This document shows positions 1 through 8,092 of a stretch of DNA of 64,000 nt, piece by piece. The notes beneath the pieces were generated by a model. The model saw only the letters and a list, made by a program, of their open reading frames with translations. It ran no database searches and was not told the origin of the DNA. The stretch's first letter is position 1, and every line of letters starts with the position of its first letter. The DNA is from UBA2767 sp965228625 (GTDB taxonomy: Bacteria; Pseudomonadota; Alphaproteobacteria; Rhizobiales; Methyloligellaceae), in the NCBI GenBank assembly GCA_965228625.1, contig OZ245829.1, positions 2,852,001 to 2,916,000 of the forward strand, in the 5' to 3' direction. A program made the position numbers and the translations under genes.

Positions 1-776
1 GCGTATTCGGCGGGCAGGTCATCGGCCAGGCGCTGGTGGCCGCGGAGCGTACGGTCGATGAACGCATGGCGCATTCGCTTCATGCCTATTTCATGCGGCC
101 GGGAGATCCCGCGGTTCCGATCATCTACGAGGTCGACCGGATTCGGGACGGGCGCAGCTTCAACACGCGGCGGGTGGTCGCCATCCAGCACGGTCATGCG
201 ATTTTCTCCATGTCCGTGTCTTTTCATCTTGAGGAGCCCGGATTCGACCACCAGTCCGAGATGCCCGAGGTGCCGGATCCGGAGGATCTGGCGAGCGTCA
301 ACGAGATCAAGGAACAGTTCCTCGACCAGATGCCGCCCAACATCAAAAGATACTTCGAGCGCGAGCGGCCGATCGAACTGCGCCCCGTCGACTCGTCTCG
401 CTTCTTCGCACCGAAAAAACGCGAGCCCCGGCAGTCCATGTGGATCCGGGCCACCGACGATCTGCCGGACGATCCGGCGCTGCATCAATGCGCGCTCGCC
501 TATGCCTCCGACTTCTCGTTGCTCGACACCGCGCTGATCGCCCACGGACGGCTGCTGTTCGACCCGGGTCTCATGCTGGCGAGCCTTGACCATGCCATGT
601 GGTTCCACCGTCCCTGCCGCGCCGACACCTGGCTGCTCTACACCATGGACAGCCCCGCCGCGCACGGCGCGCGCGGCTTCTGCCGGGGCAGCATCTTCAC
701 GCCTGACGGGGTGCTCGTCGCCTCGGTCGCGCAGGAAGGCCTGATCCGCGAGAGACGCGACGTGAAACCCGCCTGA
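1..776 (+). CDS. tesB: acyl-CoA thioesterase II, 5' end missing
   Basis: TesB hydrolyses acyl-CoA to free fatty acid and CoA in the cytoplasm. The frame is already open at the left edge (first full codon at base 3), so roughly the first 40 residues lie outside the window. The visible part shows the double hot-dog fold: an early VFGGQVIGQAL segment, then MRPGDP, and near the end ASLDHAMWFHRP and VASVAQEGLIR. These last two carry the Asp and Gln of the TesB catalytic network. The following gene is 260 bp away behind its own promoter, so this is the last gene of its unit. Family assignment is secure. Confidence 0.93.
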   Translation, partial: VFGGQVIGQALVAAERTVDERMAHSLHAYFMRPGDPAVPIIYEVDRIRDGRSFNTRRVVAIQHGHAIFSMSVSFHLEEPGFDHQSEMPEVPDPEDLASVNEIKEQFLDQMPPNIKRYFERERPIELRPVDSSRFFAPKKREPRQSMWIRATDDLPDDPALHQCALAYASDFSLLDTALIAHGRLLFDPGLMLASLDHAMWFHRPCRADTWLLYTMDSPAAHGARGFCRGSIFTPDGVLVASVAQEGLIRERRDVKPA

Positions 777-914
777 CGGGTTGGGCGTTTTTTAGGCGAA
801 TCGCCCCTTTTGCTGAAAATTTGTGCACATTGGCGCGCTGTTTTTGCGGCAAATCTCGCGTCTTGCTCCGAATCATCCAGCCGAATCAACGTATTGCGAA
901 TTTGTTAACGGAAC

Positions 915-929
915 TGGCACGGGCCTTGA
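915..929 (+). promoter_or_regulatory. sigma-54 (RpoN) promoter of glnK-amtB
   Basis: TGGCAC (915-920), five bases, then TTGA (926-929). This gives the -24/-12 layout with GG and the -12 dinucleotide ten bases apart; the -12 pair is GA instead of the usual GC. It lies about 110 bp before glnK. NtrC-activated sigma-54 transcription of glnK-amtB is established in proteobacteria. I did not find a convincing pair of NtrC sites upstream. Confidence 0.72.
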
Positions 930-1036
930 GTCTCTCCCCTCATTCGCGAGCGATCCGCTCGGGATCTTGAACAACTGTGCGCGTCGCCATGCTGCGCAAG
1001 CGGCGGTGACGAGCGCAAGACACGGGGAGCTGACGA

Positions 1037-1375
1037 ATGAAACTCATTACCGCCGTCATCAAGCCGTTCAAGCTGGACGAGGTGCGCGAGGCGCTGACCG
1101 AACTCGGGCTTGAGGGCATGACGGTATCCGAAGTCAAGGGCTACGGGCGGCAAAAGGGCCACACGGAGATCTATCGCGGCGCCGAGTACGCCGTGAACTT
1201 TCTGCCGAAGGTCAAGATCGAGGTGGTCGTACCGGCCAAGCTCGCCGACAAGGCAACCGAAGCAATCATCAAGGCTGCGAAGACAGGTCAGATCGGCGAC
1301 GGCAAGATTTTTGTCGGACCGATCGAGAAAACCATCCGCATCCGCACGGGAGAGACAGATGCCGATGCGCTGTAG
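1037..1375 (+). CDS. glnK: nitrogen regulatory protein P-II (GlnK type)
   Basis: Small trimeric P-II signal protein that reports glutamine and 2-oxoglutarate/ATP/ADP status and plugs the ammonium channel. It is 112 residues, the usual length. The N-terminus MKLITAVIKPFKLDEVREAL is typical, Tyr51 in the T-loop (EIYRGAEYAV) is the uridylylation site, and the C-terminal part has KIFVGPIEKTIRIRTGE. It lies 34 bp before amtB and behind a sigma-54 promoter, which argues for GlnK rather than GlnB; GlnB is normally beside glnA. A Shine-Dalgarno-like GGGAG precedes the ATG. Confidence 0.95.
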   Translation: MKLITAVIKPFKLDEVREALTELGLEGMTVSEVKGYGRQKGHTEIYRGAEYAVNFLPKVKIEVVVPAKLADKATEAIIKAAKTGQIGDGKIFVGPIEKTIRIRTGETDADAL

Positions 1376-1409
1376 TTCGAAGGAATCAACCACTTTTCGG
1401 GGGTTTAAC

Positions 1410-2768
1410 ATGATGAGAACGCGCAACCTGCTCGCGCCGACATTGAGCCTGGCCGCCGTGCTGGCCCTGTTTGTCGACCCTGCGCTTGCGCAGCAGACGA
1501 CACCAGCCGCGCAGGAGGCGGCGCCGGCCGCGGCGACGGCCGTTCCGGCGGACTCGAAATACGTTTTCAACACGCTTCTGTTCCTGATCGGCGGCTTTCT
1601 GGTCATGTGGATGGCGTGCGGCTTCGCGATGCTCGAGGCCGGCATGGTGCGTTCCAAGAACGTCGCCATGCAGTGCACCAAGAATATCGGCCTCTACTCG
1701 ATTGCCGGTCTGATGTACTGGGTCGTCGGCTACAACCTGATGTATGACGGCGTCGACGGCGGTTACATCGGCTCGTTTCTGCCGAAAGTGATCCCCGATC
1801 CGGGCGCGGATGCCGGCGACTATGCCGCCGCCTCGGACTGGTTCTTCCAGATGGTGTTCTGCGCCACCGCCGCGTCAATCGTCTCGGGAACGCTCGCGGA
1901 GCGCATCAAGCTTTGGCCGTTCCTGATCTTCGTCGCCATTCTCTGCGGCTTCATCTACCCGATCCAGGGCGCCTGGAAATGGGGCGCAGGCTGGCTTCAG
2001 GACGCAGGCTTCCAGGACTTTGCCGGGTCGACGCTGGTGCATTCCACCGGTGGATGGGCGGCACTCGTCGGCGCCATCCTGCTGGGCGCACGCGCCGGGA
2101 AGTACAACAAGGACGGCACCGTCAACGCGATCCCGGGTTCGAGCATGCCGCTCGCGACGCTCGGCACCTTCATCCTGTGGCTCGGCTGGTTCGGTTTCAA
2201 TGGCGGCTCCCAGCTCGCTCTGGGCTCCCTTGAAGACGCCTCGTCCGTATCGCGGATCTTCATGAACACGAACATCGCCGCGGCAGCGGGCGTGGTCGTG
2301 GCAATGATCCTGTCGCAGGTGTTCTACGGCAAGGTCGACCTGACCTTCGCGCTGAACGGCGCGCTGGCCGGACTCGTATCGATCACGGCGGAACCGCTCA
2401 CACCGTCGCCGATCTGGGCGATCATCATCGGTGGCATCGGTGGCGCCATCGTCGTCTTCACCGTGCCGCTTCTCGACAAGATGAAGATCGATGACGTGGT
2501 CGGCGCCATACCGGTTCATCTCGTCGCCGGCATATGGGGAACGCTGGCCGTTCCGTTCACGAACTCGGACAGCAATTTCGGGGCCCAGATCCTGGGTATC
2601 GTGTCGATCGGCGTGTTTGTCACCGTCGCCAGCCTCATCGTCTGGATGATCCTGAAGGTGACCATCGGCATCCGTCCGACCGAGGAACAGGAAGCCAACG
2701 GCCTCGACCAGACCGAGTGCGGCATGGAGGCCTATCCTGAGTTCGGCGTCGGAAGCCAACGGATATAG
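1410..2768 (+). CDS. amtB: ammonium transporter AmtB
   Basis: Trimeric inner-membrane ammonium/ammonia channel, 452 residues from the chosen ATG. The frame stays open upstream to 1311, but that part overlaps glnK. Starting at 1410 gives a clean cleavable signal peptide (MMRTRNLL...DPALAQQ), as known for AmtB, followed by about eleven hydrophobic segments. The pore twin histidines are visible in LVHSTGGWAAL and IPVHLVAGIWG. The N-terminal region after the signal is Ala/Pro-rich. It is co-transcribed with glnK, whose product blocks it when nitrogen is plentiful. A hairpin terminator follows. Confidence 0.95.
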   Translation: MMRTRNLLAPTLSLAAVLALFVDPALAQQTTPAAQEAAPAAATAVPADSKYVFNTLLFLIGGFLVMWMACGFAMLEAGMVRSKNVAMQCTKNIGLYSIAGLMYWVVGYNLMYDGVDGGYIGSFLPKVIPDPGADAGDYAAASDWFFQMVFCATAASIVSGTLAERIKLWPFLIFVAILCGFIYPIQGAWKWGAGWLQDAGFQDFAGSTLVHSTGGWAALVGAILLGARAGKYNKDGTVNAIPGSSMPLATLGTFILWLGWFGFNGGSQLALGSLEDASSVSRIFMNTNIAAAAGVVVAMILSQVFYGKVDLTFALNGALAGLVSITAEPLTPSPIWAIIIGGIGGAIVVFTVPLLDKMKIDDVVGAIPVHLVAGIWGTLAVPFTNSDSNFGAQILGIVSIGVFVTVASLIVWMILKVTIGIRPTEEQEANGLDQTECGMEAYPEFGVGSQRI

Positions 2769-2867
2769 GAGTTTGGGGACGGACGGCCCTCCTCCCAGAT
2801 GCCGGCCCGTCCCCAATGACTGAGACAGCCCGTCGCGCCTACAGACGGGTCACGTCGCAAAAACCGG

Positions 2868-2899
2868 CCCGGATGCCCTGCGGCATCCGGGTCATTTTT
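2868..2899 (+). terminator. Rho-independent terminator after amtB
   Basis: A perfect 10-bp stem (CCCGGATGCC, 2868-2877, with its complement 2882-2891) around a CTGC loop, followed by TCATTTTT. A run of A bases before the stem means it could also stop transcription from the right. It ends the glnK-amtB unit. Confidence 0.85.
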
Positions 2900-2939
2900 G
2901 TGCCGGAACGATGGCAAACGCAAAAAACGGCGAAAAGTG

Positions 2940-2955
2940 TTAATGAGACCTTAAC
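2940..2955. promoter_or_regulatory. CtrA-type box upstream of the aminotransferase-ftsK unit
   Basis: TTAA (2940-2943), seven bases, TTAA (2951-2954) followed by C. This matches the TTAA-N7-TTAAC consensus bound by the alphaproteobacterial cell-cycle regulator CtrA. It lies 77-92 bp before the aminotransferase start, a normal promoter distance. That CtrA actually binds here is inference. Confidence 0.55.
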
Positions 2956-3031
2956 CTGTATGCCCCTAGATACACGGGACCCTTGACCACCCACTGCAAC
3001 GGGGTCCGTGGTGTAAGTCAAAGACGGTGTC

Positions 3032-4237
3032 ATGTCGCAGTCGAGTTCTCCCGAAAACCGCATGGAACTGCCCGTTTCGCCGTTTGCGCGGCTCGACGCC
3101 CTGCTCGACGGGCTCGAACCGGGCGGCAGCATCATAAATCTGACCATCGGCGAGCCGCGTCACCCGATGCCGGACTTTTTGATTTCGGCCCTCGCCGAAG
3201 CGGAAGCGGATTTCGGCAAATATCCCGCGATTCGGGGAACAAAGGCGTTTCGCGCCGCGGTTTCGGACTGGCTGGGACGCCGATATCCCGCGCTTGCCGG
3301 GCTTGACCGCTCGGATCTGGGCATCATTCCTCTCGCCGGAACGCGCGAAGGGCTGTTCTACGTGACGTTTCCCCTCTGCGCGCGGCGGCCGGACATCGAG
3401 AACCCCGCCATTCTCATCCCGAACCCGTTCTATCACACCTATGCGGCGGCAGGCGCATCGGGGGCCGACGTGGTCTTTCTGCCGGCCGGCGCCGAAACCG
3501 GGTTCCTTCCCGACCTCGAGGCGATCGACGAGGACCTGCTCAAGCGCACGGTGGCCCTGTTTCTCTGCACCCCGACCAACCCGCAAGGAACGGTTGCCGG
3601 CACGGATTACATCCTGCGGGCGATCGAACTGGCGCGGGCCCACGATTTTCTTGTCGTCGCCGACGAATGCTATTCGGAGATCTACACGGCAACGCCGCCA
3701 CCCGGCGCACTCGAGACCGCGTGGCAGGAAACGGGCAGTCTCGCCAATGTCGTATCCATGCAGTCGCTGTCGAAGCGTTCCAATCTGCCGGGGCTGCGGG
3801 CAGGTTTCTGCACCGGCGATCCGGCATTCATCGAGGCGTTTGCCTCGTTCCGAAACGTGGTGGCGCCGCAACTGCCGGTGCCGATCCAGCATGCCTGCAC
3901 CAGGATTCTGGCGGATGAGGCGCATGTGGAGGCAAACAGGGCGCTTTACCGGGAGAAATTCGACGCCGCCGACCGGATTCTCGGCAACCGCTATGGCTAC
4001 CGCCGGCCCGAAGGCGGGTTTTTCCTGTGGCTCGACGTTAACGATTATGGCGGCAGCGAGGACGTCGTGAAAACCCTTTGGAAAGGCTGTGGCGTCAGAC
4101 TGTTGCCGGGGACGTTTCTCGCCCGCACCGGTGCGGACGGAAAGAATCCCGGGGAAGGTTTCATACGCGTGGCGATGGTCGAGGATCTGGCGACGACCGA
4201 GGATGCGCTGACCCGCATGGTCGACACGTTGAAGTGA
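3032..4237 (+). CDS. PLP-dependent aminotransferase, class I/II (DapC-like)
   Basis: Fold-type I aminotransferase of 401 residues. The expected motifs are in order: NLTIGEPRH near residue 35, PNPFYHTY for the cofactor ring, CTPTNPQGT around residue 185, VADECYSEIY with the PLP-binding Asp, and SLSKRSNLPGLRAGF with the Schiff-base lysine. The C-terminus has the arginine region GEGFIRVAM. Closest in appearance to succinyldiaminopimelate aminotransferase (DapC) and aspartate-type enzymes, but the substrate cannot be fixed from sequence. It ends 22 bp before ftsK and probably shares its promoter. Confidence 0.82.
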   Translation: MSQSSSPENRMELPVSPFARLDALLDGLEPGGSIINLTIGEPRHPMPDFLISALAEAEADFGKYPAIRGTKAFRAAVSDWLGRRYPALAGLDRSDLGIIPLAGTREGLFYVTFPLCARRPDIENPAILIPNPFYHTYAAAGASGADVVFLPAGAETGFLPDLEAIDEDLLKRTVALFLCTPTNPQGTVAGTDYILRAIELARAHDFLVVADECYSEIYTATPPPGALETAWQETGSLANVVSMQSLSKRSNLPGLRAGFCTGDPAFIEAFASFRNVVAPQLPVPIQHACTRILADEAHVEANRALYREKFDAADRILGNRYGYRRPEGGFFLWLDVNDYGGSEDVVKTLWKGCGVRLLPGTFLARTGADGKNPGEGFIRVAMVEDLATTEDALTRMVDTLK

Positions 4238-4259
4238 GAGTAGCGAGGGTCTGGGGTAA

Positions 4260-6791
4260 GTGGCACTGACCGGCACAAATACGGCGCGCAAGCGGCTCTT
4301 GCCGGGCGCCGTGGAGACGGGCCTGAAACGCATGACCTGGTGGGTTGCGGGGTCCGGCCTGTTCATGCTCGCGGTCGCGGCATGGGCGAGCCTGATGAGC
4401 TGGTCGATCCACGATCCGAGCCTGAACAACGCGACCCGGGGCGCACCGAGCAACTGGTTGTCGTCCTGGGGCGCCACGGTTGCCGATCTGTCGATTCAGT
4501 CGCTCGGGCTGGCTTCGATCGTGCTGTTCCTTCCACTTGCGGCATGGGGCCGGCACATCGCCCTTTGCCAGATTCCGCCGCGCGTAAAACTGCGCCTGGC
4601 CGCCTGGCCGGCCGGTGCCATTGTGCTCGCCGGCGGACTGTCGGTTCTGCCGGAGCCGGACACCTGGCCGCTGCCGAACGGGCTCGGCGGGATCGTCGGC
4701 GACCTTGCCCTCACCGCGTCGAGCTTCCTGCTTGGGCTGCTCCCGGGCGGGCTCGGCCGCGTGCTCGCCGGCGCGCTGCTGCTTGCCGCGGGAACGAGCA
4801 TGGTGTTTTTCGCCTCCGGAATATCGCGGACAACGTTTGAGGTCCTGCGCGGTGCGCCACGATCCGACGGCCAGAGCTGGCTGCACCGCATTTTCAGTGC
4901 GGGAGACAGGGTCGCCGGCGGCCTTGCGGCAATCGCCGCGCGCGTGCGCAGCCGGTCAGCGCGTCACGATGAATATGCGGAAGACTTCGAGGAGGCTCCG
5001 GACCCGGTCGCGTATGAGTTCGAGCCCTCCGGCGCGGAGGCCCTGGAACCCGACGATCCGCTGCCGAAATTCCTGCGCCGCGAGCAGGAGCAGGCACACG
5101 CAGACCCGTCCGGCCGTATCGAGCCCTATTTCGCCGGTCCCCGCACGCCGCAGATGACCCCTCCGGCCGAGCGCGATCGCGCCGAGCCCGAATTCGACAT
5201 GCCCGCGCCGGAGCAGCCTGCCGCCGCGGAGGCGCCGCGCGAGGTGCTCCACATTGCCCCGCGGGCCAGGGCGGTCGCGCTGGCGGCCACGTTCTCGCTG
5301 CCGCCGCTGAAGCTCCTGAAACGTGCGCCATCCTCACGCCGGAACGCCGGGATCAACAAATCGACCTTGCAGGAGAATGCGCGCCTTCTCGAGGAAGTGC
5401 TTCAGGATTTCGGCGTGAAGGGCGAAATCACCAATGTGAGCCCCGGACCGGTCGTCACCCTGTACGAGCTGGAACCGGCGCCAGGCACCAAGTCCTCGCG
5501 GGTTATCGGACTTGCCGACGATATCGCCCGTTCCATGGCGGCGATCTCGGCGCGCGTTGCCGTCATTCCAGGGCGCAACGCCATCGGTATCGAGTTGCCG
5601 AACGCCCGCCGTGAGATGGTTTTCCTGCGCGAGTTGTTCGAGGCCAACGAGTTCACGAATTCCGAGGGCGAGCTCGCCCTGGCGCTTGGCAAGAACATCG
5701 GCGGCGAGTCCGTTTTCGTGGACCTGGCGCGCATGCCGCACCTCCTGGTCGCGGGCACCACCGGTTCCGGCAAGTCGGTGGCTATCAACACGATGATCCT
5801 GTCCCTGCTGCAGCGCCTCGACCCGAGCAAGTGCAAGTTCATCATGATCGACCCGAAGATGCTGGAACTCTCCGTCTATGACGGCATTCCGCATCTCCTC
5901 GCGCCGGTCGTCACCGATCCCAAGAAGGCGGTCGTCGCGCTCAAATGGACCGTCAAGGAGATGGAGGAGCGCTACAAGCGCATGTCCAAGCTCGGGGTGC
6001 GCAACATAGGTGGCTACAACGAACGCGTACGCGAAGCGCATGAGCGGGGCGAAGCCCTGTCGCGGACCGTGCAAACCGGCTTCGACAAGGAGACCGGCGA
6101 AGCGGTCTACGAAAAGGAAGAGATGGACTACGAGCCGATGCCGTACATCGTCGTCATCGTCGATGAGATGGCGGACCTGATGATGGTGGCCGGCAAGGAC
6201 ATCGAGGGCGCGGTTCAGCGGCTGGCGCAAATGGCGCGTGCCGCCGGAATCCACCTGATCACCGCGACGCAGCGCCCGAGCGTCGACGTCGTCACCGGCA
6301 CCATCAAGGCGAATTTCCCCACCCGCATCAGCTTCCAGGTGACATCCAAGGTCGACAGCCGGACGATCCTCGGCGAACAGGGCGCCGAACAGCTCCTCGG
6401 CCAGGGCGACATGCTCTACATGGCGGGTGGCGGGCGGATCATGCGCGTGCATGGACCCTTCGTCTCCGATGACGAGGTGGAAAAAGTGGTGCGCTTCCTG
6501 AAGAAGCAGGGCGTGCCGGAGTATCTGGAGGCGATCACCACCGACGACGAGGAGGACGGCGCTCCCGGCGCGCTGGAAGGTGACAGCGAAGCCAACAGCC
6601 TGTACGACCAGGCGGTGGCCATCGTGCTGCGCGACCGCAAGGCCTCGACCAGCTATATTCAGCGCCGGCTTTCGATCGGATACAACCGGGCGGCGACCCT
6701 GATCGAGCAGATGGAGGAAGAGGGCGTCATCTCTGCGGCCAATCACGCCGGAAAGCGCGAAATCCTTGCTGGCGAGCACGAGCAGATTTGA
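4260..6791 (+). CDS. ftsK: DNA translocase FtsK
   Basis: Septum-anchored motor that pumps chromosome ends through the closing division site and activates dimer resolution. It is 843 residues. About four membrane segments lie within the first 185 residues, then an acidic Pro/Ala-rich linker to about residue 340. The alpha-beta motor follows, with Walker A AGTTGSGKS near 498 and Walker B IVVIVDEMADLM near 630. A C-terminal winged-helix gamma domain (KASTSYIQRRLSIGYNRAA) reads KOPS signals. The start is GTG at 4260, 22 bp after the aminotransferase; upstream there is GGGGTAA. The gene is complete and of normal length. Confidence 0.96.
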   Translation: MALTGTNTARKRLLPGAVETGLKRMTWWVAGSGLFMLAVAAWASLMSWSIHDPSLNNATRGAPSNWLSSWGATVADLSIQSLGLASIVLFLPLAAWGRHIALCQIPPRVKLRLAAWPAGAIVLAGGLSVLPEPDTWPLPNGLGGIVGDLALTASSFLLGLLPGGLGRVLAGALLLAAGTSMVFFASGISRTTFEVLRGAPRSDGQSWLHRIFSAGDRVAGGLAAIAARVRSRSARHDEYAEDFEEAPDPVAYEFEPSGAEALEPDDPLPKFLRREQEQAHADPSGRIEPYFAGPRTPQMTPPAERDRAEPEFDMPAPEQPAAAEAPREVLHIAPRARAVALAATFSLPPLKLLKRAPSSRRNAGINKSTLQENARLLEEVLQDFGVKGEITNVSPGPVVTLYELEPAPGTKSSRVIGLADDIARSMAAISARVAVIPGRNAIGIELPNARREMVFLRELFEANEFTNSEGELALALGKNIGGESVFVDLARMPHLLVAGTTGSGKSVAINTMILSLLQRLDPSKCKFIMIDPKMLELSVYDGIPHLLAPVVTDPKKAVVALKWTVKEMEERYKRMSKLGVRNIGGYNERVREAHERGEALSRTVQTGFDKETGEAVYEKEEMDYEPMPYIVVIVDEMADLMMVAGKDIEGAVQRLAQMARAAGIHLITATQRPSVDVVTGTIKANFPTRISFQVTSKVDSRTILGEQGAEQLLGQGDMLYMAGGGRIMRVHGPFVSDDEVEKVVRFLKKQGVPEYLEAITTDDEEDGAPGALEGDSEANSLYDQAVAIVLRDRKASTSYIQRRLSIGYNRAATLIEQMEEEGVISAANHAGKREILAGEHEQI

Positions 6792-6902
6792 TTGCCAAAC
6801 CGGTTTTTTTGTGCGACCTCGCCAATAAGTTGACGATTTTCGTCTGAATCATTTATGCCAGTATGACGATCAGTCATTGGCAATCCGAAGGTGGCCTATC
6901 CC

Positions 6903-7712
6903 GTGAGTTCAAGACTTGTTCGACGTGCAGCTTTCGCATGCGCAATCAGCGCCGCTTTGTCTTTGCCGAGCCAGGCCCAGACACCGCAGACTACGCCGCC
7001 GCAAACTCCCGTTCAGCAGGCCCCCGCGCAGCAACAGGCGCCGGAACCGGTGAGCCCGTCGACGGGGTGGGCGACGGAGACAACGCCGGGAACGGGACTT
7101 CAGCAGCCGAATGTCGGGATACAGCAACCCGTGCCGGGCGAAGCGCAGCCGCCCCTGGTTCTGTCGTCCGAGCAGATTTCCCTGATCCGTCGGATCAACG
7201 AGTACCTCAACGCGCTGGACAGCCTGGAAGGCCGGTTCGTGCAGACCGATCATCGCAACGAGCGCAAGAGGGGTCGCTTCTATGTGCAGCGGCCGGGACG
7301 GTTGCGTTTCGACTATTCCGCTCCGAGCAAGCTGCGCATCGTCTCCGACGGCGAATATCTGGCCATTGAGGACCACGACCTCAAAACGGTCGACAAGTTT
7401 CCGCTCGATGCCACGCCGATTCTGCTCTTCCTGGGCGAAGACATCGATCTGCTGCGCGATTCCGTCATTCTGCAGATGAACCAGGACGAGTCGGCCGTCG
7501 CCGTCGCTCTGGTCGACAAGAGCGGCAATGCGGGCGGGCAGCTTCAGCTCTTCTTCAAGCGGCCGCAGCTTGAGTTGTATGAGTGGGTCGTCACCGATGC
7601 CCAGGGACTGGACACCCGGATTCAGCTCGCGGATCTGGTGGCCGGCGCCAAGAAGGGTGACGACTTTTTTCAGTCGTCCTCCATCGAGCTCGACAATCTG
7701 GATAATAATTAA
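6903..7712 (+). CDS. lolA: outer-membrane lipoprotein carrier (LolA family)
   Basis: Periplasmic carrier that takes lipoproteins from the inner membrane to the outer membrane. The longest frame starts at GTG 6891, but the ribosome-binding sequence GAAGG (6887-6891) would overlap it. GTG 6903 has an 11-base spacing and gives a normal signal peptide ending in LPSQAQ, so I use it (269 residues). A Gln/Pro-rich stretch of about 70 residues follows. The LolA barrel then begins at LIRRINEYLNALDSLEGRFVQ and includes RPGRLRFDYSAPSKLRIVSDG. The linker is longer than in enteric LolA, as is common in alphaproteobacteria. Confidence 0.88.
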   Translation: MSSRLVRRAAFACAISAALSLPSQAQTPQTTPPQTPVQQAPAQQQAPEPVSPSTGWATETTPGTGLQQPNVGIQQPVPGEAQPPLVLSSEQISLIRRINEYLNALDSLEGRFVQTDHRNERKRGRFYVQRPGRLRFDYSAPSKLRIVSDGEYLAIEDHDLKTVDKFPLDATPILLFLGEDIDLLRDSVILQMNQDESAVAVALVDKSGNAGGQLQLFFKRPQLELYEWVVTDAQGLDTRIQLADLVAGAKKGDDFFQSSSIELDNLDNN

Positions 7713-7840
7713 TTTTTGATCGCACGTTAACTCGGCGGTCATCATTAACGCGCCGTTTCCCTTAATTGACTAACTTTATCAATGTGTTGGGGGAAAACCG
7801 CGGTTCACGCGCCTGCACGATTCTGCAATCGGGTCAGGGC

Positions 7841-7861
7841 TTCGTTAATTTTTTTAACGAA
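7841..7861. repeat. perfect inverted repeat with T5 centre
   Basis: TTCGTTAA, five T bases, TTAACGAA. This is a perfect 8-bp inverted repeat 128 bp after the lolA-like gene and just upstream of the candidate small-RNA promoter. It is too AT-rich for a strong terminator. It may be a regulator-binding site or help end lolA transcription. Confidence 0.5.
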
Positions 7862-7867
7862 CAAAGA

Positions 7868-7895
7868 TTGAAATTCCTCCCAGTCGGCATATCTG
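7868..7895 (+). promoter_or_regulatory. possible housekeeping promoter of the small RNA
   Basis: TTGAAA (7868-7873), 16 bases, TATCTG (7890-7895). It fits a sigma-70 type -35/-10 pair and would start transcription near 7902, just before a hairpin ladder that ends in a terminator. Assignment is by pattern only. Confidence 0.4.
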
Positions 7896-7901
7896 TATTT
7901 G

Positions 7902-8042
7902 CACAAGCGGGCGACGTCGATCTTCATCGGTAGTGCCCCCCGTCTAGCCGTAGACGCGCTCGCTTGCGCCGGTTTCCCTCCCGGCGCGCCGCGTTATCGC
8001 GGATTTGACGCCCAGCCCCCCAAGGTTGGGCGTCTTTTTTTT
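7902..8042 (+). ncRNA. candidate structured small RNA, about 140 nt
   Basis: No reading frame of note occupies this gap. From about 7902 the plus strand can form a row of hairpins: CGAT-CTTC-ATCG (7918-7929), CGTCTA-GCCG-TAGACG (7941-7956), GCGCCGG-8 nt-CCGGCGC (7966-7987), CCGCG-TTAT-CGCGG (7989-8002). A terminator hairpin with eight T bases then ends at 8042. Several unpaired parts are C-rich (GTGCCCCCC, TTTCCCTCC, GCCCCCC), which resembles alphaproteobacterial trans-acting RNAs that pair with ribosome-binding sites. A 6S RNA is an alternative by size, but I could not draw its long bubble structure. I do not recognise a known family. Confidence 0.5.
8007..8042 (+). terminator. Rho-independent terminator before xthA
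   Basis: GACGCCCA (8007-8014) pairs with TGGGCGTC (8027-8034), followed by eight T bases (8035-8042). It is one of the strongest terminators in the window. It lies 50 bp before xthA, so it ends something transcribed from upstream and isolates xthA. Confidence 0.88.
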
Positions 8043-8092
8043 GCTATGATCAGCGTTCGACAACTCCAGCCTGTACCGCGAACCCGACGCCC

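Noticed and set aside
823..842. TGCAC...GGCGC as an NtrC site upstream of glnK
   Set aside because: Half-sites are only four bases apart, whereas NtrC sites have seven; the second half also deviates.
1311..1409. Longer amtB start at 1311
   Set aside because: Would overlap glnK in another frame and put 33 extra residues ahead of a clear signal peptide.
2775..2814. Stem GGGGACGG...CCGTCCCC right after amtB as a terminator
   Set aside because: The loop is about 24 bases and no T-run follows. The hairpin at 2868-2899 is a much better terminator.
2966..4477. A 503-codon open frame on the minus strand over the aminotransferase and the start of ftsK
   Set aside because: Antisense shadow; both plus-strand genes have full family motifs.
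5334..6779. A 481-codon open frame on the minus strand over ftsK
   Set aside because: Antisense shadow; the FtsK motor domain is coded opposite.
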